64,000 nt of DNA from Tepidamorphus sp. (GCA_028280885.1 JANQKY010000023.1:1-64000); one strand, 5' to 3'. Counted from the first letter of the stretch, positions 45,980 to 55,854 are shown. A program made the numbers and translations. Notes: generated by a model not told the origin, from the sequence alone.

Positions 45980-47755
45980 ATGACCATCGATCAGATCATC
46001 CTGTTCAGCCTCTTCGCCGCCGTCTTCGCGCTGATGCTCTGGGGCCGGTTCCGCTACGACATCATCGCCTTCAGCGCGCTCTTGATCGCCGTGATCCTCG
46101 GCGTCGTGCCCAAGGAGGGCGCCTTTTCCGGCTTCGGCCATCCGGCCACGATCATCGTCGCGCTGGTGCTCGTCGTCTCGCGCGGGCTGATCAATTCCGG
46201 CGCGATCGAGGTGGTGATGCGCTTTATCGCCGACAGCGGCAAGTCGGTCGGTCGCCATATCGCCGAACTGGCCGGCATCGGCGCGATCATGTCGGCCTTC
46301 ATGAACAATGTCGCGGCCCTCGCCCTGCTGATGCCGGTCGATATCCAGGCCGCCGCCAAGGCCGGACGCAGCCCGGCGGTGACCCTGATGCCGCTGTCGT
46401 TCGCCACCATTCTCGGCGGGCTGATCACGCTGATCGGCACGCCGCCCAACATCATCATCGCCTCGTTTCGCCAGGAGACCTTCGGCCAGGGCTTTGCGAT
46501 GTTCGACTTCGCGCCGGTCGGCCTTGCCTGCGCGGTCGTCGGCATCGTGTTCGTGGCGACGGTCGGCTGGCGGCTCATTCCAGCCTCCGCGACCGCGCGC
46601 GACACCTCGAAGGAACTGCGCGACCTGCACGGCTATATCGCCGAACTGGTGGTGAACGAGGAGTCCCCCGTGATCGGCCAGAAGGTCGCCGAGCTCGATA
46701 CCGTCGCCGCCGAGCACGGGCTTGCCGTGGTCGGCCTGGTGCGGCGGGGCAACCGGCTTCCCGGCGGGGCGCGGCGCGAGGAGATCCGCAAGGGCGACAT
46801 GCTCGTCGTCGACGCGACGCCGGACGAGATCGATTCCTTCGTCGGCGCGCTCAAGCTCGGCTATATCGGCGAGGACAAGCATCGCGAGGAGGCCGGCGCC
46901 GATCTGAAGGTGGTCGAGGTGGTGGTGCCGCCGAACGCGCGCATCGAGGGGCGGTCGGCCGACGACGTTAGGCTGCTGCGCCGCTATGGCGTGACGCTGC
47001 TCGGCCTGTCGCGGCGCGGCAAGCGCTTCAGCGAGCGGGTGCGGCGGCTGCCGGTCGAGGCCGGCGACATCCTGCTGCTGCTCGGGCCCGCCGACCGGGT
47101 CGAGGAGGCGGCGTCGCGCATCGGTGCCCTGCCGCTTGCCGAGCGCGGCCTGCAGGTCACCCAGCACAGCCGCGCCTGGCTGGCGATCGGCATCTTCGCC
47201 GCCGCCGTGGCGCTGGCCAGTTTCGAACTCGTCTATCTGCCGGTGGCGCTGGCCTGCGTCGTGGTCGTCTACGTGCTGATCGACATCATTCCGCTACGCG
47301 ATCTCTACAGCGATATCGAATGGCCGGTGGTCGTGCTGCTCGGCTCGATGATCCCGCTCGGCGTCGCGCTGGAGCAGTCCGGCGGGACCGGGCTGATCGC
47401 CGAAAGTCTCGTCGCGATCGCCTCGGGGACGCCGCCCTGGGTGATCCTGACGCTCCTGATGATCGTCACGATGACGCTGTCGGACGTGCTCAACAACACC
47501 GCGACGGCGGTGATCGCCGCGCCGGTCGCCGTCGACATCGCGGCCAGCCTGAATGTCAGCGCCGATCCGTTCCTGATGGCGGTGGCGGTTGCCGCCTCCT
47601 GTGCCTTCCTGACCCCGATCGGCCACAAGAACAACACGCTGATTCTGGGCCCCGGCGGCTATGCCTTCGGCGACTACTGGCGCATGGGCCTGCCGCTGGA
47701 GATCCTCGTCATCGCGGTGGCGATCCCGGCGATCCTGATCGTCTGGCCAATGTGA
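45980..47755 (+). CDS. SLC13-family permease with two TrkA-C domains
   Basis: The 591-residue inner-membrane protein has helical arms at about 1-180 and 395-591, separated by two RCK-C (TrkA-C) domains (VIGQKVAELDTVAAEHGLAVVGLVRRG at about 230-255, quoted in part: HGLAVVGLVRRG; then GRSADDVRLLRRYGVTLLGLSRRG). This architecture fits the divalent anion:sodium symporter (DASS) type, which carries sulfate, phosphate or dicarboxylates; the substrate is not defined by sequence. GTPPNIIIASFRQE is a family hairpin motif. It precedes the amidohydrolase gene by 15 bp. Confidence 0.9.
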   Translation: MTIDQIILFSLFAAVFALMLWGRFRYDIIAFSALLIAVILGVVPKEGAFSGFGHPATIIVALVLVVSRGLINSGAIEVVMRFIADSGKSVGRHIAELAGIGAIMSAFMNNVAALALLMPVDIQAAAKAGRSPAVTLMPLSFATILGGLITLIGTPPNIIIASFRQETFGQGFAMFDFAPVGLACAVVGIVFVATVGWRLIPASATARDTSKELRDLHGYIAELVVNEESPVIGQKVAELDTVAAEHGLAVVGLVRRGNRLPGGARREEIRKGDMLVVDATPDEIDSFVGALKLGYIGEDKHREEAGADLKVVEVVVPPNARIEGRSADDVRLLRRYGVTLLGLSRRGKRFSERVRRLPVEAGDILLLLGPADRVEEAASRIGALPLAERGLQVTQHSRAWLAIGIFAAAVALASFELVYLPVALACVVVVYVLIDIIPLRDLYSDIEWPVVVLLGSMIPLGVALEQSGGTGLIAESLVAIASGTPPWVILTLLMIVTMTLSDVLNNTATAVIAAPVAVDIAASLNVSADPFLMAVAVAASCAFLTPIGHKNNTLILGPGGYAFGDYWRMGLPLEILVIAVAIPAILIVWPM

Positions 47756-47770
47756 CCCCGGAGCGCCGGC

Positions 47771-48532
47771 ATGCAGACCTTCGATGCGCATTTTCACATC
47801 ATCGATCCACGATTTCCGCTCGTGGCCAACAAGGGCTTCCTGCCCGATCCCTACACGGTTGCCGATTATCGCGTTGAAACGGCGAACCTCTCGATAGCGG
47901 GCGGTGCGGTCGTCTCCGGTTCGTTTCAGGCGTTCGACCAGCGTTATCTGATCGATGCGCTCAAGGCGCTGGGGCCGGGTTTCGTGGGGGTAACCCAACT
48001 GCCTGAAACGGTCGGCGACGATGAGATCCTGGCGCTTGGCGCCGCCGGAGTCCGGGCCATCCGATTCAATCTCTATCGCGGCGGCTCCGCGGCGGCCGGC
48101 GCGTTGGAGACGATGGCGCGGCGCGTCCATGATGTCGCCGGCTGGCATGTCGAGATCTACGCGGATGCGGCCGCGCTTGCCGATATGGCGCCGCTGCTGT
48201 GCCGCCTGCCCAGGGTATCGGTCGATCACCTGGGTCTCAGCGCGGAGGGCCTGCCGACGCTGCTTGGCCTGGCCGGGGCGGGAATAGCGGTGAAGGCGAC
48301 CGGATTCGGCCGGGTCACGATGGATGTGCCGGACGCGCTCAGGGCCATTCACGCGGCGAACCCGGAGGCCTTGATGTTCGGCACGGATCTGCCCTCGACG
48401 CGTACCCGCCGGTTCGCTTCCGGGGACGTCGACCTCATCGTCGAGGCGCTGGGCCAGGAAGCCTGCTCAGCGGTGTTCCACGACAACGCGGCTAAATTCT
48501 ATCGTCTTGGGGCAAGGAAAGACCGCCTTTGA
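47771..48532 (+). CDS. Amidohydrolase family protein (TIM-barrel, 2-pyrone-4,6-dicarboxylate lactonase-like)
   Basis: The 253-residue protein starts MQTFDAHFHIIDPRFPL, with the HxH metal site of the amidohydrolase superfamily. VSVDHLGLS and EALMFGTDLPSTRTRR provide the later metal ligands, His and Asp. It is most like small COG3618 lactonases; the reaction is not known. It is probably co-transcribed with the transporter upstream, so a shared substrate is possible but unproven. Confidence 0.85.
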   Translation: MQTFDAHFHIIDPRFPLVANKGFLPDPYTVADYRVETANLSIAGGAVVSGSFQAFDQRYLIDALKALGPGFVGVTQLPETVGDDEILALGAAGVRAIRFNLYRGGSAAAGALETMARRVHDVAGWHVEIYADAAALADMAPLLCRLPRVSVDHLGLSAEGLPTLLGLAGAGIAVKATGFGRVTMDVPDALRAIHAANPEALMFGTDLPSTRTRRFASGDVDLIVEALGQEACSAVFHDNAAKFYRLGARKDRL

Positions 48533-48547
48533 GAACAGGCTGCGACG

Positions 48548-50065
48548 TCAGCGCCCGTCCAGGCGATCCAGCGCTGTTTCCGATCGCGTTTCGGTGCCCG
48601 GATCCGCCACGGCCATATCGACCGGAACCGAGACGCCATTGACGGTCTTGAAATAGTCGAAGATCGCAAACGGGTCGTCGTTCTCGATGATCGGCAGCAA
48701 GGCCATCGCCGACTGAGGTGCCTGGCCGCCGACGCCCGAGCCAAGGCTGGCGCTCTTGTCGTCGGCTTCGGCTTCGGAGCTCGGAACGGTTCCGGTCGTG
48801 ATCGGATCGGCGTCCTGTTCGTCGCCGGACCCGGCGATCGCGTTGCCGAGTGCCTTCAGGCCGGTGACGGTGGCAAGCTTGCCCCAGACGCCGGAAAACG
48901 CCGTCGCGGTTTCCGGTACGCTCGACTGGGTCGCGACGGTGGTCTCGGCCGGGGCCTCGATATCGTCCCGCGCGCCGTCGTTTTGCGCGACCTCGGTCGT
49001 TTCGCCGGCCTCTGCCGGCCGGGCTTCGCCCTGACTGGCAGTCTGACTGGCGGCCTGGGCCGGTCCGCGGCCGGCGCCGAGGATCCGGCCGAGAATGTTT
49101 GTCGCCTCGGCCTCGGTCTTGTAGCCGTCGGCGCTGCCCTGCTCTTCCAGGCTCGCGACCATGATGCGTTCGGCTTCGGCCTCGGTCTTCTCCCGCAGCC
49201 GGATTTCGGCAAGGGCGACCTGATAGGCGGTTTCGTCGCGGATCTGCTTGGCCTCGACGGCGACCTCGATATTGTCGGGAATGTCGAGCACCGGGCAGCG
49301 CGCCGTGGCGTTCATCCGGTGGTTCGGATTGGCCGGGGTGGCGTTGAAGACGTATTTGCGGTCGCAGACGCCGACCTTCGGCGGCAGGCCGGTCACCTCG
49401 AAGTGATCGCTGCCCTCCTTCAGGGTGCGCCAGAACGGCATGTTGGGATCGCCGGCATGGCGGGCCATGTTCTCCGGCGTCATGCGGAACGGATAGGCCT
49501 GGACCTGGAACGACCGCTGGCCGCCGCGGAAGGCGTCGCGGGCAAGCGAATAGACCTCGGCGATGGTGTCGTCCGTCATCGCGTAGCAGCCGGCCGAGGA
49601 GCAGGCGCCGTGCACCATCAGGTGCTTGCCGGTGCGGCCATGCGCCCTGTCGAAGGTGTTCGGATAGCCGAGATTGAACGACAGGTAATAGGCCGAATTC
49701 GGGTTCATCTGGGCCGGCGTGACCGTATAGAAGCCCTCGGGCGCCTGCTTGTCGCCTTCCTTGCGCTTGGGGCCGAGCTCGCCGGACCACTTGCAGATCT
49801 CGTAGGTCTTGAACATCTCGAAGCGGCCGGACGGGCCGGGCTTCCAGATCTCAAGCTCGTTGTCTTCCTTGAAGATGCGCACGACGATCGGATCGGACTT
49901 GCTCATCCCCTTTTCGTCGAGCTCGCGCAGGGTGGCATAGCTCAGCGGCTGGAGGTGCTTGGCGCCGCCAAGCTGCTCGTCGACACAGCCGCCCAGAACC
50001 GCGGCGGTAAGGGCCAATGCGCTGATGCGCGTAAGCGAAAATGTCCGCATGGATCGATCCGACAT
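48548..50065 (-). CDS. L,D-transpeptidase (YafK/YkuD-type) lipoprotein
   Basis: The 505-residue protein has a lipobox (LGGC, Cys27). The YkuD catalytic region with KHLMVHGACSSAGCYAM contains the histidine and nucleophilic cysteine. FYTVTPAQMNPNSAYYLSFNLGYPN is a family segment. It forms or modifies 3-3 peptidoglycan cross-links or protein attachments in the periplasm. The last 240 residues are low-complexity (Ala, Glu, Thr-rich), unusually long for this family. It is convergent with the amidohydrolase gene. Confidence 0.9.
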   Translation of the reverse strand: MSDRSMRTFSLTRISALALTAAVLGGCVDEQLGGAKHLQPLSYATLRELDEKGMSKSDPIVVRIFKEDNELEIWKPGPSGRFEMFKTYEICKWSGELGPKRKEGDKQAPEGFYTVTPAQMNPNSAYYLSFNLGYPNTFDRAHGRTGKHLMVHGACSSAGCYAMTDDTIAEVYSLARDAFRGGQRSFQVQAYPFRMTPENMARHAGDPNMPFWRTLKEGSDHFEVTGLPPKVGVCDRKYVFNATPANPNHRMNATARCPVLDIPDNIEVAVEAKQIRDETAYQVALAEIRLREKTEAEAERIMVASLEEQGSADGYKTEAEATNILGRILGAGRGPAQAASQTASQGEARPAEAGETTEVAQNDGARDDIEAPAETTVATQSSVPETATAFSGVWGKLATVTGLKALGNAIAGSGDEQDADPITTGTVPSSEAEADDKSASLGSGVGGQAPQSAMALLPIIENDDPFAIFDYFKTVNGVSVPVDMAVADPGTETRSETALDRLDGR

Positions 50066-50224
50066 ACTAAACGCGACTACTACAGGAAACCGACAGTAAA
50101 GGCGATAGCGTTAAGGCCGGGTTTACCGATCCGACGCGTCACCCCCGAATTCTTAGTCCCTTTTTAGTCCCCTAATCGCAAATCCCATTATATCGGCAAA
50201 ACCAAGGCACGTCCGTGATTCGGC

Positions 50225-51178
50225 TCAAAGAGACCGCCCCATCGCAATAAACTTTTCGCGACGAAGCCGGCGGATCTCGTCGGGCGCGACACCGTCGAAC
50301 TCGGCAAGGGCGGCCGCGATGGCCTCGCCGGCGGCCTTGATCGCCGCCTCCGGCGCGCGATGGGCGCCGCCGATCGGCTCGTCGATGATGGCGTCGATGA
50401 CGCCGAAGCGCTGCAGGTCGGCAGCCGTGATCTTCATCATCGTCGCAGCGTCGCTGGCTCTGGCCGAATCCCGCCACAGGATCGAGGCCGAGGCCTCCGG
50501 CGAGGCGACCGTGTAGATCGCGTGTTCGAGCATCAGCACCTTGTTGGTCACCGCGATCGCGACTGCGCCGCCCGATCCGCCTTCGCCGATCACCACGGCG
50601 ACATTCGGCGTGCCGAGGCTCAGGCAGGCATCGATGCCGCGGGCGATCGCCTCCGACTGGCCGCGTTCCTCCGCGCCGATGCCGGGATAGGCGCCGGCGG
50701 TGTCGATGAAGGCGATGACCGGCAGGTCGAACCGGTCGGCAAGCGCCATCAGCCGCACGGTCTTGCGGTAGCCTTCCGGCCGGGCCATGCCGAAATTGTG
50801 TTTCAGCCGCGTCTCGGTATCGGCGCCCTTCTCGTGGCCCATGACCATCACCGCGCGCTCCCGGAAGCGGCCGAGGCCGGCCATGATGGCCTCGTCCTCG
50901 CCATGCTTGCGGTCGCCGGCCAGCGGCGTGAAGTCGGTGATCAGGGCGTTGACGTAGTCGACGGTGTGCGGCCGGGCGGGGTGGCGGGCGACCTGGGTCT
51001 TCTGCCACGGGGTCAGCTTGCCGTAGATGTCGCGCAGGGCCTGGTCGGCCTTGGCCTGCAGGCGGGCGACCTCCTCGTCGATGGCGACGCCGCCATCGGT
51101 CTCGTCCAGCGCCCTGAGTTCGGCAACCTTGCCTTCCAGGTCGGCAACCGGTTTCTCAAAATCGAGATACGCCTTCAT
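50225..51178 (-). CDS. accA: Acetyl-CoA carboxylase carboxyltransferase subunit alpha
   Basis: The ATG with AAGGTGAG upstream gives 317 residues, close to the usual 319; a GTG three codons earlier is less likely. The protein carries the carboxyltransferase alpha signature (GRPEGYRKTVRLMALADRFDLP, quoted in part: RPEGYRKTVRLMALADRF) and GEGGSGGAVAIAVTNKVLMLE. AccA works with AccD and biotin-AccB to make malonyl-CoA. It lies 60 bp downstream of xerD. Confidence 0.96.
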   Translation of the reverse strand: MKAYLDFEKPVADLEGKVAELRALDETDGGVAIDEEVARLQAKADQALRDIYGKLTPWQKTQVARHPARPHTVDYVNALITDFTPLAGDRKHGEDEAIMAGLGRFRERAVMVMGHEKGADTETRLKHNFGMARPEGYRKTVRLMALADRFDLPVIAFIDTAGAYPGIGAEERGQSEAIARGIDACLSLGTPNVAVVIGEGGSGGAVAIAVTNKVLMLEHAIYTVASPEASASILWRDSARASDAATMMKITAADLQRFGVIDAIIDEPIGGAHRAPEAAIKAAGEAIAAALAEFDGVAPDEIRRLRREKFIAMGRSL

Positions 51179-51237
51179 CTCTTTCACTCACCTTAGGCTT
51201 AGTCGGGGGCCTCGTTGGGGGGCGCCGAGCCGCCGCC

Positions 51238-52215
51238 TCACGCGCCGCTGTTCATCGGATGGTGGTCGCTGACGACCTGCCGCAGCCGTTCCTCGAGCAC
51301 ATGGGTATAGATCTGTGTGGTCGAAATATCGGCATGGCCGAGCAATTGTTGCACAACCCTTAAATCGGCGCCGTTTTCCAGCATGTGGCTGGCAAAGGCA
51401 TGTCGTAGCACGTGCGGCGAGACTTTCGAAGCCGAAAGTCCCGCGCGCGCGGCCAGCGCCTTCAGGTCCCGGGCAAAGGCCTGGCGGGTCAGGTGGCCGG
51501 TATCGGAGTCGGCTGGAAACAGCCAGCGCCTGCCTGCGCTGTTTGCCGCCAGGCTGCGCTTGCCCGATCCCGGGTCCCGCTTTGCCTCGTCCCAGGCCGC
51601 CAGTGCCGCCCGCGCCGCCTCGGTGAGCGGCACGAGCCGCTCCCGGCCGCCCTTGCCGATGACGACGAGAACCTGGCGTTCGCCGCGCGCGGCATTGGCG
51701 GGCAGCGCAACCAGTTCCGAGACCCTGAGGCCGGTCGCATAGAGCAGTTCCAGGAGGCAGTTGAGCCGCGCCGCCCGGAGCCTGCGCGCGGGTGTCGCCT
51801 TCGGATCGTCGGCTTCGGCCGTTGCCCGCGACAGAAGCGTGTCGACCTCGTGCTGACTGAGGATTTTCGGCAGCGGCCTTCCGCGGCGCGGGCTGTCGAG
51901 CGTCTTCGTGGGATCGTCCTGGCGCAGGCCCGCCTCGAGAAGGAACCGGTGGAACTGGCGCAGTGCCGACAGTCGCCGCTGCTGGGTGGTCGGGGCGAAG
52001 CCGCGGATCTCCATGTCCTGAAGATAGGCGCTGAGCATTCCCGTGCCCGCCTCCGCCAGCCCGTTTCCTGACGCCACGGCGAAGTCGGCAAAATCGGCAA
52101 GGTCGCGCCGATAGGCATCGAGCGTGTTCCTGGAGGCGAGCCGTTCAGCCGCGATCATTTCCAGAAACGCTTCCAGGATGGCGGTGTCATTTGCGGGCGA
52201 CTGTCTGGCTGGCAT
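51238..52215 (-). CDS. xerD: Site-specific tyrosine recombinase XerD
   Basis: The start [13 protein letters not shown] gives 325 residues. The N-terminal SAM-like domain ([22 protein letters not shown]) and catalytic domain ([46 protein letters not shown]) are complete, including Arg-His-Arg-Tyr residues. XerD, with XerC, resolves chromosome dimers at dif. It is next to accA and aroK as in other rhizobia, so it is the housekeeping enzyme and not an island integrase. Confidence 0.95.
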   Translation of the reverse strand: MPARQSPANDTAILEAFLEMIAAERLASRNTLDAYRRDLADFADFAVASGNGLAEAGTGMLSAYLQDMEIRGFAPTTQQRRLSALRQFHRFLLEAGLRQDDPTKTLDSPRRGRPLPKILSQHEVDTLLSRATAEADDPKATPARRLRAARLNCLLELLYATGLRVSELVALPANAARGERQVLVVIGKGGRERLVPLTEAARAALAAWDEAKRDPGSGKRSLAANSAGRRWLFPADSDTGHLTRQAFARDLKALAARAGLSASKVSPHVLRHAFASHMLENGADLRVVQQLLGHADISTTQIYTHVLEERLRQVVSDHHPMNSGA

Positions 52216-52222
52216 CGGCCGG

Positions 52223-52375
52223 TCACGGATCGGAGGGTTGCAGCCGTTCGGCCGGGACACGCACCGTGATCTCGCGCGGCTCGGGGTCGACGAAGGTGAC
52301 CAGCGCGAACATGCCGGCATAGACGATGCCGACCAGGAAGCCGATTATGACCAGAAATCGGAAAAGACTCGGCAC
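52223..52375 (-). CDS. Small single-pass membrane protein between xerD and aroK
   Basis: Reading from GTG with GGAG upstream gives 50 residues: [20 protein letters not shown] forms one membrane helix, followed by a short [17 protein letters not shown] tail. From memory, a protein with this pattern sits between xerD and aroK in many rhizobia. It lies 7 bp before the xerD start and is presumably in its operon. The function is unknown. Confidence 0.72.
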   Translation of the reverse strand: MPSLFRFLVIIGFLVGIVYAGMFALVTFVDPEPREITVRVPAERLQPSDP

Positions 52376-52604
52376 CGCTCTTTCTTCTCCCGCGCCCGAT
52401 ACTGGCCCGAAATCCTGCGGACCGTCGCGCAAATCCGGCCCTCGCGGACCCGTGAGGATCGGCGCCAGACCTTGTATCTGTGACGGCCGGGCACTAGTGA
52501 TTTCAAGGTCCGGCCGCATCCGGACGTCGATATAGGATAGTTTGGACCGTCGCGCCACCAAGCCGGCGACGACCGGATCGCGCAAGTTCGGATAGTACAA
52601 GACG

Positions 52605-53228
52605 GTGACCTCACAGAACGTAAATCCGCCGGCGAACCGGCATCCCCCCGCTTCCGATGAGCCCGATCCCAGGGCGATCCGGGCCCGGCTCGGCGCGCGC
52701 ACGATCTCGCTGATCGGCATGATGGGGGCCGGCAAGTCGTCTGTCGGCCGCCGGCTCGCCGCCCGGCTCGACCTGCCCTTCGTCGATGCGGATGCGGAGA
52801 TCGAGGCAGCGGCGGGCTGTTCGATCGCCGATATCTTCAAGCTGCACGGCGAGGAGCACTTCCGTGATGGCGAACGCAAGGTGATCGCGCGGCTGCTCGG
52901 CGACAGCCCGCAGGTGCTGGCGACCGGCGGCGGCGCCTGGATGACCCCTGAGACGCGCGGCAACATCGCCGCAGCCGGGGTCTCCGTCTGGCTGAACGCC
53001 GATCTCGATATCCTGCTGCGCCGGGTCAGGCGCCGCGAACATCGCCCGCTGCTCAAGGACGGCGACATCGAGGCCAAGCTGCGCGGCCTCGTCGACCTGC
53101 GCTATCCTGTCTATGCGCAGGCCGATATCACGGTGCGCTCGCGCGACGTGCCGCATGATCTGGTGGTCGACGAGATCCTGGCCGAACTCGACTGCTGGCT
53201 GGAGGCCGGCCAGGACGCCGCCACTTAG
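52605..53228 (+). CDS. aroK: Shikimate kinase AroK
   Basis: The 207-residue enzyme starts at GTG. Walker A GMMGAGKS lies at 38-45, DADAEIEAAAGCSIADIF follows as the shikimate-binding region, and LATGGGAW is typical of the family. It phosphorylates shikimate in aromatic amino-acid synthesis. AroB follows after 32 bp. The N-terminal 30 residues are an extension with many prolines; an internal start is possible but not obvious. Confidence 0.95.
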   Translation: MTSQNVNPPANRHPPASDEPDPRAIRARLGARTISLIGMMGAGKSSVGRRLAARLDLPFVDADAEIEAAAGCSIADIFKLHGEEHFRDGERKVIARLLGDSPQVLATGGGAWMTPETRGNIAAAGVSVWLNADLDILLRRVRRREHRPLLKDGDIEAKLRGLVDLRYPVYAQADITVRSRDVPHDLVVDEILAELDCWLEAGQDAAT

Positions 53229-53260
53229 GAACACGGCTCTTTTTTGGGGAAATCAGGATC

Positions 53261-54409
53261 ATGACCGCAGACATCAAGCCGGTTGCCGCGGGCGAGACGG
53301 TGCGTGTCGAACTGGGCGCGCGCGGCTATGACATCGTCATCGGGCCGAACAGCCTGGAGCGGCTCGGCACCTATGTGGACGCGCTCGACAAGGGCGCGCG
53401 GCTTGCCATCGTCGCCGATGCGAGCGTTGCAGCCCTGCATGGCGAGACCCTCAGGCAGGCGGTTAAGGGCAAGGCGGAGATCGCCGCCGAGATCACCGTG
53501 CCGCCCGGCGAGGCCTCGAAATGTTTTGGCGAACTGGAGCGGGTCTCGAACGCTCTGCTCGATGCCCGGGTGGAGCGTGGCGACCTGCTCATTGCCTTCG
53601 GCGGCGGTGTCGTCGGCGATCTCGCCGGCTTTGCCGCCGCGATCCTGCGCCGCGGCATCCGCTTCGTGCAGGTGCCGACCTCGCTGCTCGCCCAGGTGGA
53701 TTCTTCCGTCGGCGGCAAGACCGGCATCGACACACGCCACGGCAAGAACCTGATCGGCGCCTTCCACCAGCCCGCGCTGGTGATCGCCGATACAGCCCTG
53801 CTCGACAGCCTGAGCGAGCGCCACTTCCGGGCGGGCTATGCGGAGGTCGCCAAATACGGGCTGATCGGCGACGAAGGGTTCTATTCCTGGCTCGAAGGCA
53901 ACTGGCGCGACGTCTTCGCCGGCGGTCCGGCGCGCATCCACGCGATTGCGACAAGTTGCCGCGCCAAGGCCGCGACGGTCGCCGCCGACGAGCGCGAGCA
54001 CGGCCAGCGCGCCCTGCTCAATCTCGGCCACACCTTCGGCCATGCCTTCGAGGCGGCGACGGGCTATTCCGACCGGCTGGTCCATGGCGAGGCGATCGCG
54101 ATCGGCATGGTGATGGCCTTCGGCTTCTCCGCCGAGCTCGGCCTGTGCCCGGCCGATCTGGAAGACCGCGTCGCGGCGCATTTCCAGGCGGTTGGCCTGC
54201 CGACCCGGCCGTCCCATATACCCGGTGGCCACAATGCCGGTGCGTTACCGGGACCCGAGGGCATGCTCGATCTCATTCGCCAGGACAAGAAGGTGGAACG
54301 CGGTGCGCTGACCTTCATCCTGGCCGAGGGCATCGGCCGTGCCTTCGTCCGAAAAGACGTTCCCGATGATGCGGTGCTGGCGTTCCTGTCCAACCGTCTG
54401 AGACAATGA
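53261..54409 (+). CDS. aroB: 3-dehydroquinate synthase AroB
   Basis: The 382-residue enzyme converts DAHP to 3-dehydroquinate using NAD and a metal ion. GGGVVGDLAGFAAAILRRGI is the nucleotide-binding region; FVQVPTSLLAQVDSSVGGKTGID and LNLGHTFGHAFEA (metal-binding histidines) are diagnostic. Its ATG is preceded by a short AT-rich gap, and its stop overlaps the corC ATG by 4 bp. Confidence 0.96.
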   Translation: MTADIKPVAAGETVRVELGARGYDIVIGPNSLERLGTYVDALDKGARLAIVADASVAALHGETLRQAVKGKAEIAAEITVPPGEASKCFGELERVSNALLDARVERGDLLIAFGGGVVGDLAGFAAAILRRGIRFVQVPTSLLAQVDSSVGGKTGIDTRHGKNLIGAFHQPALVIADTALLDSLSERHFRAGYAEVAKYGLIGDEGFYSWLEGNWRDVFAGGPARIHAIATSCRAKAATVAADEREHGQRALLNLGHTFGHAFEAATGYSDRLVHGEAIAIGMVMAFGFSAELGLCPADLEDRVAAHFQAVGLPTRPSHIPGGHNAGALPGPEGMLDLIRQDKKVERGALTFILAEGIGRAFVRKDVPDDAVLAFLSNRLRQ

Positions 54410-55734
54410 CCTATACGCTCCTCCTGTTCATCCTTTCGATCCTCGGCCTCGTCGCCTGCTCCGGGTTCTTCTCGGGCTCGGAAACCGCGCTGACGGCCGC
54501 GTCGCGCGCGCGCATCCATCAGCTTCAGAAGAACGGCGATCCGCGCGCGCGTATCGTCAACCGTTTGTTCGGCATGCGCGAGCGGCTGATCGGCTCGCTC
54601 CTGATCGGCAACAATCTGGTCAACATTCTCGCCTCGGCGATGGCGACCAGCGTCTTCATCGCGCTGTTCGGCGATGCCGGCGTGGTTTACGCGACCATCG
54701 TGATGACCGCGCTGGTCGTCGTGTTCGCCGAGGTGCTGCCGAAGACGGTGGCGATCATCCATCCCGACCGCTTCGCGCTGATCGTCGCGCGGGCGGTCTC
54801 GCTGGTCGTCACGGTGTTCGGCCCGATCGCCGCGCTGATCGAGATCATCGTGCGCGCTATCATGCGGGTCGCCGGGCGCCGGGTCGACGCCGAACACCAG
54901 CTCCTGTCAGCCCATGAGGAACTGCGCGGCGCGATCGACCTGCATCACCGCGAGGGCGCGGTGGTCGCCGAGGACCGCTACATGCTCGGCGGCATTCTCG
55001 ACCTGCGCGACCTGGAAGTCTCCGACGTGATGGTGCACCGCACCGAGATGCGCACTCTGAACGGCGACGAACCGCCGGAGAAGCTGGTGGCCGAGATCCT
55101 GGAGAGCCCGCATACGCGGCTGCCCCTGTGGAGCGGCGAGACGGAGAACATCGTCGGCGTCCTGCATGTCAAGGACCTGCTCAGGGCGCTGGCGGCGGCC
55201 GGCGGCGACGCGGGCAAGCTCGACATTCCGGCGATCGCCACGCCGCCATGGTTCGTGCCGGACACCACCACGCTGCAGGACCAGCTGAGCGCCTTCCTGA
55301 AGCGCAAGGCCCATTTCGCCCTGGTCGTCGACGAGTATGGCGAGGTGCAGGGCCTGGTGACGCTCGAGGACATTCTGGAAGAGATCGTCGGCGACATCGC
55401 GGACGAGCACGATATCGTCGTGGAGGGCGTGCGCCCGCAGCCGGACGGCTCGGTCAATGTCGACGGCTCGGTGCCGATCCGCGACCTCAACCGGGCGATG
55501 GACTGGAATCTGCCGGACGAAGAGGCGACCACCATCGCCGGGCTCGTCATCCACGAGGCCCGCCAGATCCCGGAGCCCGGCCAGGCCTTCACCTTCCACG
55601 GCTTCCGCTTCGAGGTCCGCCGCAAGGAGGGCAACCGGATCACCGCGCTCCAGGTCACCACGCCGGTCAAGCCGAAGGCGATCCGCGGCGCCGCAGCCGC
55701 CAAGACCGAGGCGCTGTCCCAGGACCGAGCATAG
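54406..55734 (+). CDS. HlyC/CorC family transporter (DUF21-CBS-CorC)
   Basis: The 442-residue membrane protein contains a DUF21 domain (about 1-190; FFSGSETALTAASRARIHQL is the conserved entry), paired CBS domains (about 200-330; LVAEILESPHTRLPLWSGE, HFALVVDEYGEVQGLVTLEDILEEIVGDI), and a CorC_HlyC C-terminal domain (about 350-430). The family includes magnesium/cobalt efflux proteins; the ion is not fixed by sequence. It is translationally coupled to aroB. The stop region carries a 12 bp tandem repeat (CCGAGCATAG, CCGGGCATAG). Confidence 0.92.
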   Translation: MTYTLLLFILSILGLVACSGFFSGSETALTAASRARIHQLQKNGDPRARIVNRLFGMRERLIGSLLIGNNLVNILASAMATSVFIALFGDAGVVYATIVMTALVVVFAEVLPKTVAIIHPDRFALIVARAVSLVVTVFGPIAALIEIIVRAIMRVAGRRVDAEHQLLSAHEELRGAIDLHHREGAVVAEDRYMLGGILDLRDLEVSDVMVHRTEMRTLNGDEPPEKLVAEILESPHTRLPLWSGETENIVGVLHVKDLLRALAAAGGDAGKLDIPAIATPPWFVPDTTTLQDQLSAFLKRKAHFALVVDEYGEVQGLVTLEDILEEIVGDIADEHDIVVEGVRPQPDGSVNVDGSVPIRDLNRAMDWNLPDEEATTIAGLVIHEARQIPEPGQAFTFHGFRFEVRRKEGNRITALQVTTPVKPKAIRGAAAAKTEALSQDRA

Positions 55735-55775
55735 GACCGGGCATAGGATCGGGCCGCGTCGGCAATCGGTTCGGC

Positions 55776-55829
55776 GGCGCCCGGTTGCGCGGCGCCCGGT
55801 TGCGCGGCGCCCGGTTGCGCGGTGCCCGG
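55776..55829. repeat. 15 bp tandem repeat, 3.6 copies
   Basis: GGCGCCCGGTTGCGC is repeated three times exactly (55776-55820), followed by a partial unit with GGTGCCCGG. It lies in the 3' region of corC before the terminator. Confidence 0.9.
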
Positions 55830-55854
55830 CTTGGGGGTATCTAAGGGCCCGGTC

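Noticed and set aside
45734..47167. Minus-strand frame opposite the SLC13 transporter
   Set aside because: Translation is dominated by Arg, Asp and His, typical of antisense frames at high GC.
51238..52215. XerD as a possible integrase for the CRISPR island
   Set aside because: It is 40 kb away, in the conserved accA-xerD-aroK setting, and matches the housekeeping recombinase.
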